Of a stretch of 64,000 bases of DNA, positions 53,401-62,400 are shown one piece after another. The stretch is from NCBI GenBank assembly GCA_037951105.1, contig JBAMJV010002051.1:43129-107128 (forward strand), in the 5' to 3' direction. Within the stretch, counting starts at the first letter, position 1. Each line of letters opens with the position of its first letter. The position numbers were made by a program, and so were the translations under genes. Under the pieces are notes generated by a model. That model did not search any database. It worked only from the letters and a program-made list of their open reading frames with translations, and was not told where the DNA came from. This stretch comes from Echinarachnius parma. Its lineage: Eukaryota > Echinodermata > Echinoidea > Clypeasteroida > Echinarachniidae.

Positions 53401-56400
53401 TTATTGTCTCTGCAACTGAAAGAGAGAACAAAATAATGTATTTCACTAAAATTTGTGAGAATCAAATGAAATGTTTATATGACTTATACCTTGATTTATA
53501 TAATAGTTTCATTTATGAAATTTGTGAGCATAAAATGAAAGGTTTTATATGACTATTCATCGATTTATGGGATAGTTAAATTGATTTGTTAATTGATGTA
53601 TTTGAATTCTTCATGTTATATGCTTAGAGGACACAGTTCTTTACCGCATGCAGCAACAGTGCAACAATAAACTTGGCATCATCTGGACTAGTGAGCCAAT
53701 ATCAGGCATAGAGGGAAATGATTTATAATTGTATTCATTTATTCATTAATTGATATACATATTTTATTTACTCACGTCTTTATTTTGTTATATTTAACTC
53801 AGACTGCGAGTATGATCCGGACACGGTGCTGTACCGCATGCAGCGACAGTGCGACAAGAAAGAGCACTGCGTCATCCACACCAGCGAATCAATGTTTGGT
53901 GCGATAGGAGACAACTACACGCTGTGTGACGGTTTCACCAAGTATATCAACATGACCTACGAGTGCATCGGTTAGTTTCACTCACTTTTAAGAGCTGTGA
54001 TCGTTTTATTAAGACTTTTTAACACTAAATCCATACGTATCTTCAAAATGAATTTAATTTGATAATATTTGATAAATATGGATAATGTTCCTTCCAAATA
54101 ACTCTACATGTGCCCATTTGTCTAACAGATTATTAAGTTACATGAAATATCAAATACAATTTTGATACATGTCAATGAAGAAAGTTCCATTTCGAATTGT
54201 TCTCCTATTATGCAATGTTGGCCGTACATTAAACTTGTCAAAACCACTGTTAATATTAACACATCCATTATCATTTATTTTGTCATTTGTTTATAGGCAA
54301 TGTATGGACAGAGTATTACAACACAGATGATCCTTCAGATGGTATGGAAGATGAATCCCACTACAGTATTTACAAGGTAATTTTCTTTCATTACCATTTG
54401 AGCTAAGAACACATTTCATCATCTTGTTGATTGATAGATATATGCAGGTGTGTGCCTTAAAAGGGTATACCGTAGAACACCATCGTCAAGCACCCCCCAA
54501 GCACCTATACGCATCTTGCTTTTAAAGACGTTTCCATGAGATACACCTCCATTATTATCCTCATGAATATTCCTCACCATTATTTGCATTCTTGATTAAA
54601 GTTTCCCGCTTGGACAGAGAGCAGGTGCTCTTTAAAAGCAAGATGCATATAGGTGCTTGGGGGGTGCTTGATGATGGTGTTCTACGGTATTTGTATGTTA
54701 GATGTGTCATTTTGTCTGATAAGAATCAGTGTTTACCTAGTTAATATCTGAATGATGAAGAATAATATATAATCTTTCTATTGTATTCTCAAAATGTGCT
54801 TGTTAACTGTAAGCTTTTGACAATTACAAACCTTACAGGATGCATACACATGTGATTGCTGAAGGAATAAAATGTCTTCACATGTCAGTTTTTACCCTAA
54901 GAAAATTAAATTAAATGACAACATAACATTATGTACTGATTTTGTTTCTGCAGGGCTGAGTAATTTATTGGACAATGTTATAATATGAATTCTCCTTTTT
55001 TTTTACAGATGCACTCAACGTTGTGCGCAGACCCTGCTGGTGTTGACTGCCGTCGTGCGAGTGACAGTCAGAGCCACTATGCGGTCGGCAACGTCCTGCA
55101 ACGACCATGCACTCTCAACAGCGAGGGCGGTCTTGTCTGCTATGACTCCGACCAGACGAGCGGGACGTGTGCAGACTATGAAGTCAGCTTCCTTTGTCCT
55201 GAAGGTGAACAAACTTGTTTGCTTTTTATTCTAAAAACTAGCACCAGGAGCATAACAGAGGGACTGTGTGCATATATTTGTATAGTTTGTTTTGTTAAAG
55301 GGAGAGATCCACTTTTGCAAGCCAAAATTCAAAAGTTGCAAGGTTATTGTCTTATATTAAAGGAAATGTCATTTAATAGCATGCCTGAAAAAATTAGGGC
55401 TTGAAATCTCTTTTTCGTGGAGTTATAGACCTAAAACTGAATAAACTGAGGGACGTCGGTTAATTATGTACATACGTATTTTTGGCCGGTGAGTTAAAGT
55501 TCACGGAGTGCCAGATCGGTATGCATGACCCCTACGTGACCCCCGCTAGCTACGTGAGCCGCGCATAAGTACTAATGTGTGAGCGTTTACCAAGCAAAAT
55601 ACCCAAACTTCGCTTAAACTGACTACATGTAATTATATATTCTTTCTTTTTTAGATCTTTTTCCGTGACATACGTTAACAAATGTCGGCTTCACAATACC
55701 TTTACGAGAATTAGTACTATATTGTTGTAATATTATGCTAAATCAGTTGAACTCCTTTATTGACCGATATATAGTTTAAATGGAGGGACGCATTCGTTTT
55801 TCATTCGTAGAATCCAAATTAGAGGGCTGTTCGCTCTGATTTTTTTTTTGCGTGTTACATTGATCCCCATCCGTCAACTGAAAGCTGTTCAGACGTTTTG
55901 TAAAAGTGGATCTGTCCCTTTAAAAGAGGATAAAAAAATAGAGAGCAAAAAATAGAACAAATATAAGAAAGAAATGAGGAACATTAGTCTTGCTAGACTG
56001 ATTGCTTTCAGATTTAAAAGCAACAACATTATAGCAGCATTTAGGAAGCGTTTCTGGGATGTTTGTAGAAACAAAGTGTACTCTACACGCTTTAATATGT
56101 CCACCAGCAAAGTGTGTCCAGGAAGTGACCAAATAAATCTGTATAATCTATTACGTATAGCTCCACATTTAGATCATGAATTGTTAAAATCAGTAAAATA
56201 ACAATTAATAAAAAGTCAGACGCAACCCATACACATCTTCCCATCAGAATCAGTCGAATAATATTTGTGCCATTTGTAGAATTACATGTAGTTCCATCAA
56301 ATCATGTGGGACAGAGTCTTACTATCAAGGTTCTGGCCTACACAAGTTGCTCCATTAAGGCAGGGGTTGCTTGATATATATTATCATGTTTGTCTCAGAA

Positions 56401-59400
56401 TATAGTTGTTTTTTGTATATATGTATTTCTCTCTAACCATTATTTGTTCTCAATTTCCAGAGGAGCTTGGTATCTGGGGGCATGAGAAGGCAATGGAGTG
56501 TGACAACGAGGAACTAGCGATTGCTTGCCAGGCAGACTACTCCATTAGGATACACAGGGCGTTCTATGGACGGAGGGAAGAAGGTATATTGGAATTAAAC
56601 AAATTACAGCTGGAGTTCAAAATGATTGCTGATTCATAGTCTAATTAAGTTTTCATTGGAATTTATTACCAAGAATTTGTTTTTACACATGATACTCCCT
56701 GATGTTATTCTGTATATGATACAGTATTGAGATACTAAGTATTAAATTGAAACACCTTCACCATTCAATACAGGTCTTTGTACAGTTGGCAATAAATACA
56801 CCTACTTGCTCAACTGCTTTTTCTCCTTTCATGATTGATTTTGCTTTAAACTTGGCAAATGAAAAGCTGTATCCATTCACTATCTTTAGCAAGTTACAAA
56901 GCCCTTTTCAGTCAATGTTTGTGATCTTCAATGTAAATACTGAATTTAAACATCTTCATCATTCCATGCAGGTCTTTGCATGGATGGCAAAAAATACACC
57001 TACTCGCTGGACTACGCCTATGACGATGAAACTATTCGGAAGATTGTACCGAGGAACTGCTACAAAAAACAATTGTCTAGTTCAATAGTTGTGTTCTCTT
57101 TTAAACTAAAATACTGAATCTTGTATACAGGTCTGTGTACAGTCGGCAACAACTACACCTACTCCCTTGACTGTGCCTACGATGATGAAACCATACTGAA
57201 GATGGTGCAGAAGAACTGTGACAACAAGCAGACGTGTCGCCTCAACGTCGAGTTCGCTGATGTCCTGGGCGACCCATGCCCCGAGCAGCCCAAGTACCTT
57301 GATGTCCGATTCAGCTGCGAGAGATACAGTAAGTACAGGGAAACCCCGTTATAATGAGCTCGCTTATAGCGAGGTACCGTTTATAACGAGGAGAATCCTT
57401 TGGTCCTGATTGTTCCAATGGCATAATGCTCCGATTATAACGAGCTCGGTTAAAGCGAGATTCCGGTTATAACGAGGTAAAATCGATAGTCCTGACTACC
57501 TCGTTATATCGGGGTTTCCCTCTATATTTGGTCTAGCTTTTGATTATTTGCATCACTAATGAAAACAGGGAGTATAAAGAACTTTATCTTCTTTAGAGCA
57601 AGCAAAATATATATGGATGTTAAATATGGGAACTTAATCGTGACTTTGTTTTATAAACACAACATCTTTGAAATCCTTCTGCACATTAATGTATTTGATT
57701 ATTATCTGCTCACTACAATGCAACAATCCTATAATTAAATGTGTACTAGCTCATAGCATGTGATTTAACCGTGGTAGAAAATGTAAATTTTATAGTAAAT
57801 ATAATTTAACTCCATTAAAATATGTTAGTGCCTCTCTGTCTCATACTTACATTGTGAAAGTTCATTTCCATTTTGTGTTTTTTTTTACTAATGGTGCACA
57901 TTTTGTAAAAGCATTTTTTTCTATAATTGTAGAGTGAAATATAAACATCCAACATTTCAATCTATTCAACCTAATTTTCAGGGAGTGACTTTGCCAGAGG
58001 CAAGGCGGCCAACATGAGCAGCCTGGCTACCTCCATGGAAGTCGTCAACGCCACCACCGACTACCTCCTCGAGGTCGACTGCAACGAAGGATGGTGCACG
58101 CAGTCCGCATCCGAGTACGAGCCCTGGTGGATTGTTGACCTACAAGCAACGTATGACATTAACGTGGTTACCGTGTACACGTGCGATTCGGCAACTGATG
58201 CAGGTATGGTATCGTAATTCATTTGCAACATGTAATGGTAATTGTAGATGCAATAGGCAGTCTGCATTCGAGACACTGTCTACACATATAAACTGGCCAC
58301 TGATGCGTATAATGTATAGTTCTATCAGTTGTAGCATTTACAGAATTGGTTACTAATCGTACTCTCTCTCACTTGCACTGATTCATGTTTCATTCAATAT
58401 CTGTAAATCTTGTTAACGGTTTTGTAATAAACTTTATAGTAACTATTAGATTATAAACAGTATTTCAGCTTCAAAACACTATGGTGTCATCAACTTAAAT
58501 GTGATTTATTAGCTAGATTTCTCGGCATTGCAATTCCCAAAAAGTTAACCCTATAGCACCTACAGATTACGTGCAAAATGGCAACCTCTCCCTGGAGGAA
58601 ACAATACAACTGCTAATTAGTAGGCATTGTTACAAACTAATTTAAATAAGTTTTTATATATTAACTTTTGTCCATTACAAGTTATATTTATTTTGTAGCA
58701 TACGACCTGGTGAATAAAATGGTACATAGCAGAGTTTAGTCAGATATAGAAAAATTGACCTTTCAACAGTCAATGAAAGTAAACAAAATAAAAAAGAAAA
58801 ATTTCAGCCCAGTCCCACACAATCAAAACAGTGTGAGTGTACAAAATAAAGCTAACCTTTTCGCCAAATCTGGGATAAAATATGGCAAAAAATAAAACTA
58901 ACATCTGAATTGTCAATATCAAGTTAGATGTCACTCTGTGTGATATCCAACGTTCTGACAACCTCATTGTATAGCAAGGCCCGAGCTTCTTTAGCGGAGT
59001 AGGTTGTTTTCCGAGATGTGGACGCAGCCATCTTAGCTAAGATCGACTGCGCAGAGTTTGGAAGTTGCTACACACTGATGCGTGTCAACCGGATTTTCTC
59101 AATTATGTTCAATAGGACCATACACTTTTCTATGCAGATCTATACAGTAGACAACCTATACAATATGCGCACGCAATATTAGCACGGTAAACCATATACC
59201 AGAGATACTATAGCACCTGTAAAACCCACGGGCGGTTAGGGGCGGTTTAGGGAGTAATAGGAAGGGCGGTCCCGGGCGGTTCAGGGACTAATGGGTTAAC
59301 ACAAGACCCAGCAGGTTCCTGTAAGCATTGAGTTAACTGCATGACTATACTCTCTTTCATGAACAGATAACCTGGACAATTTCCAAGTGCGTGTCGGTAA

Positions 59401-62400
59401 CAGTACGGACATCAACTTTAATGAGGATTGCGGTAGCGTGGTGACGTCGGCTCAACCCGGCTCCAACTCTGTCTTCTGCCTTAAGACCTTGAGAGGGCGC
59501 TATGTCAGTATTCAGCTGGTCGGACGCACAGACTCCATTCAGATCTGCGAGGTCACAGTCCAACACTGTAAGTTAATTTTTGTATGCCTTAGCTTCAAAG
59601 TGGCCAAAGATATTATGTTGTTTGGTTGTACGTTAATTTATATGGCTATATGCATCACTAATTTCTGTGAGGTCACAGGGCTCATTATACATACAGGTTT
59701 TAGGTAAAACTTTGTTGTCATATGTATCATAGAAGTTGGAGCTGGGATCTACAGAGAATATGTTATAACAACATAACCAAATCATCTTAACTTGGTTTAA
59801 AGGATTTAAAATTCTGTTTTCTCTTTGTTTCCCCAGTGGGTCCCTTTGCTGTTAACCCTATTCTAACTGGGCTATTTCAGACCAGGTTTTTACTGGGGGG
59901 GGGGGGGTCAATTTGACCCCCCCCCTAAGATCTCGAAGACCGATTGTCCGATTCACGCGAAATTTTGCATGGAGGTACATTGAAGTATTAGCGACGCGTT
60001 TATGTTTAAACGATCCAATGTTAAATATGCAAATTATGCGCATATTAATTACCGAAGTATGCTAATTTATGCAGAAATTCTCTTTTTGTCTGTAAATCAC
60101 TAAATGTTGCTCAGAATATGCTAATTTTGTGCATAAATATACTTTATGACTTAATTAACATGTTTTCAAAATTAAAAATTGCGATAGCCCAAATTGTCTT
60201 TATGTATTTCTTTGTTTTGAGAATTTCTTATGTATTTCTTTGTTTTTTCGACTTATGTTTTTTATTGTGTTTTTCAATGGAATAAATTATTGACCATTAT
60301 CCAAGTATTTTTAGCCCAAAATTAAATGATTGCAGTGATTAGAATGAATAATAATGAAGGATTTGTCTATTATAGGAAAAACCAATTTCCATAGGATTTG
60401 TACACAAATCACAACATTTAGCGATTTTCGTGCCGACGCTCACTTACAAAAGGTCATGTGACTTTAGAACAGAGTACCCTGTCGTCGCAAATTTGATCTC
60501 AAAAGTTGCGCAAGACTTCAATGAAAAAACTCATGAAGTCGCGCAGCAATATCAGCGCGCATTGAGGAATTATCGCGCATAAAGTCGAGGGGGAGGGAGT
60601 CAAAGACCCCCCCCCCCCCCCAGTTAGCATAGGGTTAAGGCAATGGCCTCCGATGATCATTTCTTGGAGCTGTCGTGTGCAGTCAATGAGATGGGCTTTC
60701 TGCAGAGAAAAGTTGTGCCATTGGTTGAAAAGTTGTGGCATGATTACTATTTACTAAGTTCTCCAAAAGTGCTTCCAGAATCTTTATTTAAAAGGGTTTC
60801 TTAATAATGATCTGTTGTTCTCCTTCGTTTCCGCAGTGGGTCCCTTCGCTGTAAAGGCAATGGCCTGCGATGATCAGTTCTTGGAGCTATCATGTGCTGT
60901 CAATGAGATGGGCTTCCTGCAGATAGAGAGTGCTTTCTATGGACGCAGGGAGGATGGAAGACACTGCCCACACAAGTAAGTGCTTTCCTTAAAAAACGTT
61001 AAATCTATTTCCTTCCCAGAAGCCTTTATGCTAGTTCAAAGCCAATTATACCACACCAGGGCTCTTCCTCCAGCTTTCCTGGTGGCCAAAATGACACATC
61101 AGATAGACCTCCCATAGACTTGCATGTTGTAGATCCAAATTCATTTGTGGCTAATTTTAAGATTTTCTAATAGTACAGTTTAATACTTTAATACCCCCAT
61201 AAAAATACCTAGTTCTGGAAAGGAATTTCAAAACATGAATTTTCCGTCCTTTTCAAGACGTTATAATTTGCCGCCCTTCTCTTCATGAAGCAACTTGTTA
61301 TCTAGTCTGTACACACATGTTCAAACTGTCATCATTATTTATGTCTGGTGCCACCCTTATCGTCATCATTCAGAGAGACGGAACCTAGATTTCAAACTCG
61401 GGTTCATTTGTGTAAAGAAGTTCTACCCAGAAACCCTGTTCTGTAAACCACTTTAGTATAATTCTGAAAGACGTGATCAGTGAAATAGAAGCATTTGATT
61501 TTGTTACAATGAATAAAATGACTGCTCCTTGAAAAATGTTAAGGAGTGCTTGTGCCATATTGCTTGTGCCATGTTAAGGAGTGCTTGTGCCATATTGCTT
61601 GTGCCATATTTAGTGGAACTGTCAAATTACATAGTTCTTCTAAATCATAATTTTTCTTCACAGATGGTCCAACCACACATATGACACAAATTGTGCTGCT
61701 GATTCCTCTTCGGTCCTTGCCATGGTCCAGAACTTGTGCCAGAATGAGAGGAAGTGCAGTGTCGATGTGACGTCAGATATCCTTGGTGGGCTTTCCTCCG
61801 ACCCATGTCAGAGCGAGCTGAAATACCTCGAAGTAGAGTACACATGTAGCAAATATAGAGAAGGTAATTTCAGCAAAATTCTTTTTCTAATTATATCAAA
61901 AAGCTGAATATAACAATATGATGTGGTTGTTGTTAATGATGATTAAAAGGTGATCATGATAAATGATATTAAAGGAGGATGATATTGACATCCTTGGTTA
62001 TGGTTGTGATGATAATGATGATGATAATGATAATTCGGGTCATAATGGTAATATTGATCATGATATTGATAATGATGATGATTATAATCATGAAAGTTCT
62101 TCTGCTAATGAGGATGACAATGTGTCGGCATGGCTTACAAACCTGTTAAGATGCCCCCAAAATAAAATCACCACTCAGCAGAATGAGACAACTCCTATAT
62201 ATATAACTTATTAATAATCTATCTATTTGTTATGCCTTCAATACAGGAAACAACACCCTTGCATCGACCTATGCCGTGTGCAAAGAGGAGGACTTGAAGC
62301 TTGCCTGTTATGGCAGCAATCGCTTCATTCAGATCACTAGCGCGGCTTACAAACCCGTTGCTTCAACAGCTCCACTTTGGTGTGCTGAGAACCCCTCCGA

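Noticed and set aside
55974-56201. 75-codon open frame in the intron before SUEL-4
   Set aside because: No recognisable domain, no splice-site support; VCPGSD looks vaguely SUEL-like but cysteine spacing is absent.
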